From positions 1 through 6,731 of the forward strand of contig JAOZLQ010000129.1 in NCBI GenBank assembly GCA_029934755.1: a DNA stretch of 6,731 bases. Reading direction: 5' to 3'. Below the pieces are notes generated by a model. That model was not told the origin of the DNA and did no database searches. It worked only from the letters and a program-made list of their open reading frames with translations. Every line of letters starts with the position of its first letter. Positions within the stretch are counted from its first letter, which is position 1. Below are positions 1 to 6,731 of this stretch, piece by piece. Position numbers and translations under genes: made by a program. This DNA is from Desulfuromusa sp. GTDB taxonomy: Bacteria; Desulfobacterota; Desulfuromonadia; Desulfuromonadales; Geopsychrobacteraceae.

Positions 1-3000
1 CCATAAACTGTTCCTGCTCTCTAGTTTCCATAATCATTGGAATCAGTCCAAAAAAAGTGGTCAATGAGGTTAGCAGGATTGGTCGAAAACGTCGGGCTCC
101 TGATGCAATGATTGCATCTTGCAACGATGCTCCCTCACGACGGTTAGAGTTTATTTTATCAATTAGCAGCAGAGAATCATTGACCACAACTCCGGAGAGT
201 GCAACCAGACCAAACATACTCAACAGGCTTAAATCATGGTTCATGATGAAGTGGCCGATGACAGCACCGACTATTCCGAAGGGAATCGCGGCCATGATTA
301 AAAGCGGTTGGAGATAACTGCGAAAAGGGATCGCTAACAGGGCAAAGATGGCAATCATCGCCAGCTTAAAACCGCTGAGAACGCTGGCCATTGATTCCCT
401 CCGTTCTTTTTCTTCACCTTCCATATCCCAACTCAGTCCAGGATAGTCTGCAATTAATTGTGGAAGCAGATTTTGTTTTAAATCAGAGATAATCTCTTGT
501 GCATTACTTTGTTCATTGTTCACGGCTGCCGAAATATTGATAACCCGTTTCCGGTCGGTACGATTGATTTCTGAAAAACCTTGTCCCTCGATTACCTCTG
601 CTGCTTGCAGTAAAGGAATTTCCCGCCCGCTGGGGGTACGAATCCGCATTGTCTCAAGGTTCCACAGTTCACGCCGGTTGGCATCGGGATAACGAACCAT
701 AACCTTGATTTCGTTACGACCACGCTGTAGACGCAGTGCTTCCGCACCATAAAAAGCAGCTCGTACCTGGCGGCCCAAATCTGTTTCAGTGATTCCTAGT
801 GTCCGTGCGGCTGGTTTCAGTTTTAACTTAATTTCCCTTTTTCCCCGGACATAAGTATCTTCAATATCACTGACTCCTTGATATCCTGCTAGTGCTTTGC
901 GAATGCGTTCAGAAGATTGTTCCAGAACGGAAAAATCCTGGTGAGCCAGCAATACATCAATGTTAGCTCCCATATGCATCAAGTTGGAGCGGAAGGTGAG
1001 AGAATCAATGCCTGGGATTTCACCAACTTTTTTACGCCATACTGCGGAAATTTCTGCTGCGGGGATGTTGCGAATCTCGCTCTTGGTCAGAAACATCGCA
1101 ATATTACTCATATGGGTTGCGGTCATATTGGAACCACCGACCGGGCCACCACCTGCAATATTACCACCGACCACGGTATAAACATTGCGGAGAATACTGC
1201 CTCCCTCCGGGCGTTTCTCATCGTATTCAGCGACTGTTTCCATCCCCTTCTGCAGAATCAGATCACTGACTCTGCTGGTCTCTTCAATGGGAACTCCACG
1301 GTTCATCTGGATGACAACAGTGATCTTGTCACCATCTACTTCCGGCATGAAAGCGAATTTGATCAGACCATTTTTAACCACGCCAACGGTCAGGAGTAAG
1401 GCGACTATCCCCAATGCCAGGGATATGTAGCGGTAATGGATAGTCAGTTTTAAAGCCCATAGGTAAGGACCGTGAACAAAACGTTGCAGCATATGACTGA
1501 ACCAGTTGCGGGTTCGATCAATACGGCCTAGAAAACCACTGCTGTCTGGTTGAGCTTTACCGGGGCTTAAATGGGTTGGTAAAATTAGCAGCGATTCGAC
1601 CAAAGACATTAGCAACAGGGTGATGACGATAATTGGCATTACCTGAATGAACTTACCCATCATCCCACTGATGAACACTAGAGGAATGAAAGCGGCGACT
1701 GTTGTCAAAATTGAAAATGTGACTGGAACGGCCACTTCGAGAACTCCGTCAATGGCGGCTTGTCTATAAGGTTTGCCGCGTTGTCGGTGTTCATAGATAT
1801 TTTCACCCACAACAATGGCATCATCGACTATAATTCCCAGTGCCAGAATGAAGGCAAATAGCGAGATCATATTGATTGAGAGCCCAAGCCAGGGCATGAG
1901 GAACATTGTGCCGAACAACGAAATCGGAATGCCGAGCATGACCCAGCCGGCTAAACGTATTTCTAAAAATAGGCCAAGGATTATCACGACTAGCCCTAGC
2001 CCCAATAAGGCATTTTTTTGCAATAAGTTCATGCGGCTGGTGAAAATTTCGCTGGTATCATTCCAGATGGCTAGTTTCAGGTTTCCTGGAAGTTTAAAAC
2101 TATTTTCTTCAACATAAGTGAGAATACTGGTGGAAATTTCGGTTGGTTTTTGTTCGCCGATACGAAAAACCTGTAGCATTGCTGCGGGTTTGCCGTCAAA
2201 ACGACCATAAGTTTCGGTGTCGGCAAACCCGTCAATTACGTTGGCAATGTCTCCCAGTTTAACTTGGGTCCCATCCGGATTAGACAAAATGGTGATATCT
2301 GCATATTCAGGACCCCAGTAACGGCGTTCCTTGGTCCTGAGTAAAATTTCACCGCCTGATGTTTTAACTGCTCCCCCTGGTAGATCGAGTGAAGCAAGAC
2401 GAATCGCTGCTGCGACCTTATCGAGAGTCAGATTATAACGTTGTAGTGTTCGTTCGGAAATCTCAATAGTGATTTCAAATGGTCGTACACCACCAAGGTC
2501 AACTTGAGTAATATTCGGAAGCTCTAGTAATTCGTCCCGGATTCGCTCAGCTTCTTCACGTAGAACCTTCTCTTTGGTCTCCCCATAGATGACCAGAGAG
2601 ATGACTTCACGGCGGTTTGATAGCTTGCTGATGACCGGTTTTTCTGCATCTTCAGGAAATGTTGTAATCCGATCAATTTCACTTTTGATATCTTGTAGAA
2701 CTTCATCGACATCTTCATCGGAATAGACCTCAGCTATGACCGTCCCAAACCCTTCATTGGCCGTAGCTTTTATCTGTTTAATCCCGTCGACAGCTGTCAG
2801 ACTCTCTTCGACTTTGATGACTATTCCTTCTTCAACCTCTTCAGGGCCAGCACCGGGGTAGGCAACTGACACCGAAACACGATCGAGAGAAACTTCCGGG
2901 AAGATTTCCTGCTTGATACTTGGTGCCATAATGATGCCACCGAGAACCAGAACCAGCATCAGCAGGTTGGCAGCCACGTGGTTCATGGCCATCCATTTAA

Positions 3001-3013
3001 CTGCTGCGTTCAT
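1..3013 (-). CDS. RND-family efflux transporter, AcrB-like inner-membrane pump (3' end beyond window)
   Basis: This is the proton-driven inner-membrane pump of a tripartite efflux system, exporting drugs, solvents or other amphiphiles. The frame is open from the ATG at 3013 to the window edge (1004 codons, last complete codon 4-2). Family members run about 1020-1060 residues, so only the end of the protein, probably including TM12, is missing. TM1 is at about residues 12-31, followed by a large periplasmic porter/docking region, a TM2-TM6 block from about 340, a second periplasmic loop, and TM8-TM11. The TM4 motif GIVVDDAIVVGE places the paired proton-relay aspartates at D397 and D398. RPILLTSL gives T982, matching AcrB T978. 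The AcrB K940 position reads Asn (N945, in GVVVNDSLLLID), so the TM10 lysine is absent. The start is supported by AGGAG eight bases upstream and by an ATGA overlap with the adaptor stop. The substrate cannot be inferred. The HAE-type (hydrophobe) class is favoured over heavy-metal CzcA/CusA types by the TM4 sequence and the gene set. Confidence 0.96.
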   Translation of the reverse strand, partial: MNAAVKWMAMNHVAANLLMLVLVLGGIIMAPSIKQEIFPEVSLDRVSVSVAYPGAGPEEVEEGIVIKVEESLTAVDGIKQIKATANEGFGTVIAEVYSDEDVDEVLQDIKSEIDRITTFPEDAEKPVISKLSNRREVISLVIYGETKEKVLREEAERIRDELLELPNITQVDLGGVRPFEITIEISERTLQRYNLTLDKVAAAIRLASLDLPGGAVKTSGGEILLRTKERRYWGPEYADITILSNPDGTQVKLGDIANVIDGFADTETYGRFDGKPAAMLQVFRIGEQKPTEISTSILTYVEENSFKLPGNLKLAIWNDTSEIFTSRMNLLQKNALLGLGLVVIILGLFLEIRLAGWVMLGIPISLFGTMFLMPWLGLSINMISLFAFILALGIIVDDAIVVGENIYEHRQRGKPYRQAAIDGVLEVAVPVTFSILTTVAAFIPLVFISGMMGKFIQVMPIIVITLLLMSLVESLLILPTHLSPGKAQPDSSGFLGRIDRTRNWFSHMLQRFVHGPYLWALKLTIHYRYISLALGIVALLLTVGVVKNGLIKFAFMPEVDGDKITVVIQMNRGVPIEETSRVSDLILQKGMETVAEYDEKRPEGGSILRNVYTVVGGNIAGGGPVGGSNMTATHMSNIAMFLTKSEIRNIPAAEISAVWRKKVGEIPGIDSLTFRSNLMHMGANIDVLLAHQDFSVLEQSSERIRKALAGYQGVSDIEDTYVRGKREIKLKLKPAARTLGITETDLGRQVRAAFYGAEALRLQRGRNEIKVMVRYPDANRRELWNLETMRIRTPSGREIPLLQAAEVIEGQGFSEINRTDRKRVINISAAVNNEQSNAQEIISDLKQNLLPQLIADYPGLSWDMEGEEKERRESMASVLSGFKLAMIAIFALLAIPFRSYLQPLLIMAAIPFGIVGAVIGHFIMNHDLSLLSMFGLVALSGVVVNDSLLLIDKINSNRREGASLQDAIIASGARRFRPILLTSLTTFFGLIPMIMETREQEQFM

Positions 3014-4182
3014 CGTGGGTTCTCCTGCATCACTGGTCTAAGAAGTACCCCCTCGGTGGCACTTGATAAGGCTGTTAGAATCAATTTTTCCCCAGTTTGC
3101 ACACCGCTTTTGAGCAAAATTTGTTGTTTTTCCCGGCGTAGAACCTCAACGGGGCGTAAATTTAGACGGTTATCACTATTGACAATCCAGACCAGATTGT
3201 CTGCATGCAATGCTTTGCGTGGGATACTGATGATATCCTGCAATTTTTCACCATACAGCTCAATATCGACAAACAAACCGTTGAATAATGTCGGCTGCTG
3301 TTGATAGGGATCATCAACCATAACGACAACGGTTGCCATGCGGCTGTTAGGATCAATCTCACCAAGACTACGGGTTAACTTTCCATGCCAACTGGTATTG
3401 CTATCATTGGGAAGATGGATTGTGGCAGATGATCCATGTTTTTGTGTTGCTGATGGAATATCCAGCCAGATGAGTTCTTTGACTGGTAAGGGGATGTGGA
3501 TCTCAGCTCGATCTGTTCCGGCAAAGCTGCCGATACTGATTCCGGCACGTAAATACTGACCAAAATCAACTTGCTCCTGGCGAATTCGACCATTAAATGG
3601 AGCTATCAGTTCGGTGCGTTGTAGGTTTAGTCGCGCCTGTTGCAGGTTTGCTTGGGCGGCGCTCAGATTGGCCTGTTGTTGCTTCATTTGGATTTCTCGG
3701 GTGACCAGGGGACCGGGTTCTCCCTTTTCAGCAAGATCTATCCGTTCCCATTCCGCTAGCGCAACCTTGGCTCGTTCGTGTTCTGTTGCCAGTGCGACTT
3801 GAACTTGGGCAATATCAGCGTGTGCTCTCTCTATGGCGAGTTCAAAGTCACTGGTGTCAATTTTTAGTAAAGTTTCCCCTTTTTTGAAAAGACCGCCACT
3901 GACCAGTTGTGGTGAAATCCAGCTGACTTTGCCGCTGACTTCAGGAACCAAGGCGATTTCCTGTTCTGCCCGAACAGTTCCGGTTGCATGGACTTTGACC
4001 TGATGGTTTATCGCATTAAGTTCAATCACATCGACCAAAAAACCCTGTTGTACGGGGTGCTGTCGCTGTGGAGCTTTCTTCAATTTGCCCATCATGTTGA
4101 AAACCACGAAGCCGATGATCAGAATGAGCAAGGGGAGGATGATTTTTAATGCCAACTGCGATTTTTTTTTCGGTTCAGTCAT
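3010..4182 (-). CDS. RND efflux periplasmic adaptor subunit (HlyD/AcrA-type membrane fusion protein)
   Basis: This 390-residue protein links the RND pump to the outer-membrane channel across the periplasm. It starts with a short basic cytoplasmic stretch and one hydrophobic anchor at about residues 10-31. There is no lipobox cysteine, so it is held by a transmembrane helix rather than by lipid as in AcrA. Next come the first lipoyl half (about 65-106, VSGKVSWI), an alpha-helical hairpin (about 111-189, rich in Ala, Gln and Glu) that should contact the channel, the second lipoyl half (about 191-214, ELIAPFNGRI), a beta-barrel (about 216-300) and a membrane-proximal domain (about 310-380). The length is normal for the family. 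The ATG has AGGA eight bases upstream and lies inside the end of the channel gene (8-bp overlap); its stop overlaps the pump start by 4 bp. Codons 5-7 are a 9-A homopolymer encoding three lysines, a possible slippage site. Confidence 0.96.
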   Translation of the reverse strand: MTEPKKKSQLALKIILPLLILIIGFVVFNMMGKLKKAPQRQHPVQQGFLVDVIELNAINHQVKVHATGTVRAEQEIALVPEVSGKVSWISPQLVSGGLFKKGETLLKIDTSDFELAIERAHADIAQVQVALATEHERAKVALAEWERIDLAEKGEPGPLVTREIQMKQQQANLSAAQANLQQARLNLQRTELIAPFNGRIRQEQVDFGQYLRAGISIGSFAGTDRAEIHIPLPVKELIWLDIPSATQKHGSSATIHLPNDSNTSWHGKLTRSLGEIDPNSRMATVVVMVDDPYQQQPTLFNGLFVDIELYGEKLQDIISIPRKALHADNLVWIVNSDNRLNLRPVEVLRREKQQILLKSGVQTGEKLILTALSSATEGVLLRPVMQENPR

Positions 4183-5587
4183 TTTTTACATCCTGTCGTT
4201 CTTTGAGAGTTTGCTGTTGTTGTTCGACTTCCTCTGTCATCCAGCTGCCACCCAATGCCCGTGCCAGAGTAATCCGGTTGCTGAGCTGTTGTCGGTGATT
4301 GTTCAGCTGTAAACTGAGAATCTCCAATTGCATGATCTGACTGAGTAATAGATCCCTGCTGTCGGTTAAGCCATAAATATAGTTATCATGAGTTAATTGT
4401 AGGTTTTTATAGTTGATCTGGCGCTGTTGCTCCAGTCTGATTGTCTTGCTAGTCCCGTTGATTTCAGTCATTAGCGCCGTTTCTACTTCTTGAAATGCCG
4501 TTAGTAGCGTTTGTTGATAGGCGGTGAGATTTTCTGCACGAAGAGCTGTTTGGCGTTCAGTCTCGGCTTGTCGGCGACCACCGTCGATAAGTGGTTGTGC
4601 AAGTCCAAGAGCTAGATTCCAGAAGGTCCCTTCAATGTCACCAACAGCCAGATGAGTTGCGGAGCGTCCCAGGGTTGCCGAAAGATTGATTGCTGGAAGT
4701 CTGTTTGCCAAGGCTGCTGCCAACTCCCGATCTGCTGCTTCAAGTTGTAGTAGTGCTGCTGTAACATCAGGACGGCGAACTAAAAGATTTGCTGGCAGGC
4801 CAATATCAACAACGCTATTTATCTGCGGAAGCTCATTTTTATCGATTAAAATGCTTCCAGGGAGCTGTCCGAGCAGTAGCGCAATACTGTTTTGCGCCCG
4901 GATCAGAATGGTTTGATGATCTGGAACTAGAGTTTTAACAATGGCCAGGTTTTGTTGTGCCTGGTAGACTTCGCTGGCGGTTGACAGGCCTGCCCGGTAG
5001 CGCTCAGTTACGGTTTGGAGAAACTCATTTTTGCGGGTTTGTTGGCGTTTGAGTAGCTCCAGATGCGCCCGCTGTTCCACCGCGAGAAAATATTGTTCGG
5101 CCAATTGTGCACTCAAGCTGAGCAGCAGGGCCTGAACTTCTCTTTGTCCGGCCTGCTGACGTAATTCTGCTGCTTTGTTTTTGTCTTTGAGTTTATCCCA
5201 CAGGTCAATTTCATATCCAGCAGCCACAGAAAGACGTGTATTGGTAGACCTCGTGTCTTTTGGAATTCCCGGTGACTGATCGCGACTGAGAGATCCATTC
5301 AGGTTAAGCTGTGGCCAGAGAGTGGCACCACTCATTTTTTGTAACGCTTGCAGTTGTTGAAGTCGATACAGTGCCTGGCGTAGGTCAAGATTGTTGGAAA
5401 ATAACTGTTGCTGGAGTTGATTTAACTGCGGATCATGAAAATCTGTCCACCAGTGTTCCGACAATTGGATCACAGCTCCAGTTTGTTCGGTTGAATAATA
5501 TTTGGGTGTTTCCGGGCGTTCAAGTTGTGCCGGTCTGAGCGGGTTGCAGGCAGTCAGCAGAAACAGGGAAATTAATAAGAGCCTCAT
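4175..5587 (-). CDS. RND efflux outer-membrane factor, NodT/TolC-family lipoprotein
   Basis: This is the trimeric outer-membrane channel through which the pump expels substrate. The 470-residue protein begins with a lipoprotein signal peptide: a hydrophobic run then lipobox LLTAC, giving lipid-modified Cys14. Asn at +2 is not an inner-membrane retention Asp, which fits outer-membrane sorting. Typical NodT-family signatures occur in order: WWTDFHDPQL near 46-55, YEIDLWDKL near 125-133, YRAGLSTASEVYQAQ near 197-211, LLVRRPDV near 268-275, QPLIDGGRR near 331-339 and LARALGGSW near 441-449. The two repeated halves each hold long helices, as expected of two outer-membrane efflux protein (OEP) repeats. 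A polar Gln-rich tail of about 20 residues follows LGGSW. GGAGG lies seven bases before the ATG, and the ATG overlaps the regulator stop as ATGA. Full length and intact; pairing with this pump is inferred from co-transcription. Confidence 0.96.
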   Translation of the reverse strand: MRLLLISLFLLTACNPLRPAQLERPETPKYYSTEQTGAVIQLSEHWWTDFHDPQLNQLQQQLFSNNLDLRQALYRLQQLQALQKMSGATLWPQLNLNGSLSRDQSPGIPKDTRSTNTRLSVAAGYEIDLWDKLKDKNKAAELRQQAGQREVQALLLSLSAQLAEQYFLAVEQRAHLELLKRQQTRKNEFLQTVTERYRAGLSTASEVYQAQQNLAIVKTLVPDHQTILIRAQNSIALLLGQLPGSILIDKNELPQINSVVDIGLPANLLVRRPDVTAALLQLEAADRELAAALANRLPAINLSATLGRSATHLAVGDIEGTFWNLALGLAQPLIDGGRRQAETERQTALRAENLTAYQQTLLTAFQEVETALMTEINGTSKTIRLEQQRQINYKNLQLTHDNYIYGLTDSRDLLLSQIMQLEILSLQLNNHRQQLSNRITLARALGGSWMTEEVEQQQQTLKERQDVKND

Positions 5588-6219
5588 TCTGGTGCCTCCA
5601 GCCCGGCGAGTACAAATTTTAGTAATTGCTGGATCAATTCGTTTTGCTCCAGAGCTTCAGTAAGGGAAGGACTGTTAAGTATGGAATGGCTGCTCATACA
5701 CATAACGTGACTCATGGTGCCCATGATGAACTCTAACCTTGTCAGCAGAATTTTCTGTGGGAGTTGTGGTAATGCTTCACGTAGACCCTCAAGCAACACT
5801 TGAAAAATCGGTAAAATCAGACTCAGAAAGCAGTTACGGACAGTTTCGTCCGGTTCATTCAGAGAACGCCCGATCAGGGAAATGAAATCCCGGGCTCCTG
5901 AGCTGGAGTTACGAAATTCTAAAGTCGGTTCAATAAATGCTCTCAATAGAGCATCTGCTGTTGGTGGAATGTTGCTTTCCCGCGCTTGAGAAAGAACCTT
6001 CTCTATTTCAGTTTCACGAATTTGATTCAACGGCAGTAATCTTCTTTCGATTACTGCTTTAAGCAAGGCTTCTTTTGAGCCAAAGTGATAATTTGTTGCA
6101 GCAAGGTTTGCCTCAGCCAGACTGGCCAGAGATCTGAGGGACGTGTTATGAAATCCTTCACGTGCAAACAGCTGTTCAGCAGCATTTAAAAGTCGGATTT
6201 TAGTACTGTGTTGCGCCAT
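5584..6219 (-). CDS. TetR/AcrR-family transcriptional regulator, PsrA-like
   Basis: This 211-residue protein is the likely ligand-responsive repressor of the operon. Residues about 8-56 form the TetR-type helix-turn-helix domain (AAEQLFAREGFHNTSLRSLA, then a recognition region with NLAATNYHFGSKEALL). The NLAA.NYHFGSKEAL form is the one I associate with PsrA-like regulators, some of which sense long-chain fatty acids. The rest is an all-helical ligand and dimerisation domain, too variable to predict the ligand. It is the first gene of the operon, so it should control its own synthesis as well as the pump. The ATG is preceded by AAGGG at a 5-base spacing, a moderate ribosome binding site, and by a strong promoter. 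Its TGA overlaps the channel start by 4 bp. I am confident of the TetR family; assignment to the PsrA-like subgroup rests on recalled motif similarity, and activation rather than repression cannot be excluded. Confidence 0.95.
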   Translation of the reverse strand: MAQHSTKIRLLNAAEQLFAREGFHNTSLRSLASLAEANLAATNYHFGSKEALLKAVIERRLLPLNQIRETEIEKVLSQARESNIPPTADALLRAFIEPTLEFRNSSSGARDFISLIGRSLNEPDETVRNCFLSLILPIFQVLLEGLREALPQLPQKILLTRLEFIMGTMSHVMCMSSHSILNSPSLTEALEQNELIQQLLKFVLAGLEAPE

Positions 6220-6258
6220 ATCGACCCTTTCAATGGGGTAAATAAAATAGATTTATTA

Positions 6259-6287
6259 TTTAAACATTTGTTTGAAACGGGTGTCAA
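6259..6287 (-). promoter_or_regulatory. Sigma-70-type promoter of the efflux operon
   Basis: On the minus strand a perfect -35 box TTGACA (6287-6282) is followed by a 17-bp spacer and a -10 candidate TTTAAA (6264-6259, 4 of 6 matches to TATAAT) within an A/T-rich stretch. Overlapping alternatives such as TTAAAT, one base further on, are equally good. Transcription would start near 6252, leaving a leader of about 30 bases before the regulator ATG at 6219. It is the only convincing promoter seen upstream of the four overlapping genes, so it probably drives the whole operon. Confidence 0.7.
6262..6278. promoter_or_regulatory. Putative TetR/PsrA-like operator
   Basis: An inverted repeat AAACA-TT-TGTTT occupies 6262-6273 and is extended by further matching A/T pairs outside one mismatch. 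An overlapping palindrome GTTT-G-AAAC lies at 6270-6278. On the minus strand the core reads CAAAC-AAAT-GTTTA, close to the (G/C)AAAC-N2-4-GTTT(G/C) pattern I recall for PsrA binding sites. The site sits in the promoter spacer and touches the -10 box, so a bound regulator would block RNA polymerase. The symmetry is seen directly; binding by the adjacent regulator is inferred. Confidence 0.55.
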
Positions 6288-6309
6288 TGAGGGAGAATCC
6301 GGGTTGCAG

Positions 6310-6341
6310 AAAAATCACTGCTTATTAGCTGGGCATTAGTG
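6310..6341 (-). terminator. Possible weak rho-independent terminator after the aldo/keto reductase
   Basis: Beginning eight bases beyond the TAG of the upstream gene, the minus strand can form a short stem (CACT and GC pairing with GC and AGTG, with a 3-base bulge), followed by A and then TTTTT at 6314-6310. The stem is short and bulged, so it may terminate poorly. If it fails, some transcription of the efflux operon could come by read-through. Confidence 0.3.
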
Positions 6342-6348
6342 GTATTTT

Positions 6349-6731
6349 CTATAGCGGTAATTCTTGCAACCGTTGAATAATCGGCAGGTGTTGGGTGCAG
6401 CGCTTCTCGCAGTCACCGCAGCTGATACATTCTTTGGCCTGTTGCGGGGTAATGCCCCAGTGAAATCGGTAGTGATCCAGCACCGCCTGCCGGTCGCCAT
6501 TAGTTAAGATCAGCTGATTGTAACTGTCCAAATATTTGGGAATCGGGATACCTACGGGGCAGGGGAGACAATAGCCACAACCGGTACAAAGTCCGTCAAA
6601 CGAGGACTCTATGTTCTTCTGTAGAATTTGTTGTTGTTCCTGGCTATAGGGGACAAATGTTTCTGCTGCACTTACAGCTTGATCAATTTCCTGAATATCT
6701 GAAAATCCAACCAGTGCTGTGGTTATGTTTG
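6349..6731 (-). CDS. Aldo/keto reductase with C-terminal double [4Fe-4S] ferredoxin domain (5' end beyond window)
   Basis: The frame is open from the right edge (last full codon 6729-6727) to TAG at 6351-6349, giving the C-terminal 126 residues. The visible part starts near the end of the catalytic barrel (ALVGFSDIQEIDQAV resembles the segment with the usual Gly-x-Ser cofactor-binding strand). It then shows two cysteine clusters: CTGCGYCLPCP (fragment residues 48-58) and CISCGDCEKRC (101-111), each able to hold a [4Fe-4S] cluster. This arrangement, with GIPIPKYLDSYN between the clusters and QHLPI at the end, is typical of the predicted oxidoreductases grouped as COG1453. Family members usually have Cys-Pro after the last cysteine; here it is Cys-Thr. 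The substrate is unknown and the family is poorly characterised; an NAD(P)H- or ferredoxin-linked redox role is inferred. It lies on the same strand as the efflux operon, separated by 129 bp, with no evident functional link. Confidence 0.9.
   Translation of the reverse strand, partial: NITTALVGFSDIQEIDQAVSAAETFVPYSQEQQQILQKNIESSFDGLCTGCGYCLPCPVGIPIPKYLDSYNQLILTNGDRQAVLDHYRFHWGITPQQAKECISCGDCEKRCTQHLPIIQRLQELPL

Noticed and set aside
611..1190. Gly-rich loop (VVGGNIAGGGPVGG, about residues 612-625) in the second periplasmic region of the pump as a possible inserted domain
   Set aside because: It is short and continuous with the normal porter sequence; Gly-rich loops of this kind occur in periplasmic loops of RND proteins, and no insertion boundaries are visible.
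917..1399. A 160-codon open frame on the plus strand
   Set aside because: It lies wholly inside the conserved RND transporter reading frame on the minus strand, its translation resembles no family I recognise, and it has no convincing ribosome binding site. It is a shadow frame.
6224..6239. ACCC/GGGT inverted repeat over the regulator ribosome binding site
   Set aside because: The stem is only 4 bp with an 8-base loop and no supporting structure; too weak to call a translational switch or riboswitch.
6349..6531. A stand-alone 60-residue ferredoxin-like protein starting at a TTG at 6531
   Set aside because: The same frame stays open to the right edge and encodes the first cysteine cluster and the end of an aldo/keto reductase domain, so the TTG is an internal leucine codon of a longer gene.
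1..6731. CRISPR arrays, insertion sequences, tRNA/rRNA genes, phage or defence genes
   Set aside because: The window is almost fully occupied by five recognisable genes, and the single 129-bp gap holds only promoter, operator and a weak hairpin. No direct-repeat arrays, transposase motifs or structural RNA signatures were seen.

Overview
This window holds most of one four-gene operon, read entirely on the minus strand, for a tripartite RND-type drug or solvent efflux pump with its own TetR-family regulator. The tail end of an unrelated upstream gene on the same strand is also present. The outer-membrane channel and periplasmic adaptor show a Gram-negative host. Base composition is moderate. 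The upstream gene is an aldo/keto reductase with a double [4Fe-4S] ferredoxin tail, a type common in anaerobic or facultative bacteria. That makes an anaerobic proteobacterium (for example a Desulfuromonas-like lineage) a reasonable but weakly supported guess; no rRNA or marker gene fixes the taxonomy.

Layout in the direction of transcription (high to low coordinates): (1) 6731-6349, the C-terminal 126 residues of the iron-sulfur aldo/keto reductase. (2) 6348-6220, a 129-bp intergenic gap with a weak terminator-like hairpin, a near-ideal sigma-70 promoter (TTGACA, 17-bp spacer, TTTAAA) and an AAAC/GTTT inverted repeat in the spacer that looks like the operator. (3) 6219-5584, a TetR/AcrR regulator with a PsrA-like DNA-binding domain. 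(4) 5587-4175, a NodT/TolC-type outer-membrane factor lipoprotein. (5) 4182-3010, a membrane-anchored HlyD/AcrA-type adaptor. (6) 3013-1, an AcrB-like RND transporter (1004 codons visible) that runs off the left edge just before its last transmembrane segment.

All four operon genes overlap their neighbours (4, 8 and 4 bp), so they are probably translationally coupled and made in balanced amounts. Because the regulator is the first cistron and its promoter carries the putative operator, the simplest model is negative autoregulation: ligand binding releases the repressor, and regulator, channel, adaptor and pump are induced together. The transporter would take substrate from the inner membrane or periplasm, and the adaptor would join it to the outer-membrane channel.

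I found no new kind of system here. The points most worth checking are the Lys-to-Asn change at the proton-relay position of the transporter, the PsrA-like operator, and a 9-A tract at the start of the adaptor gene.
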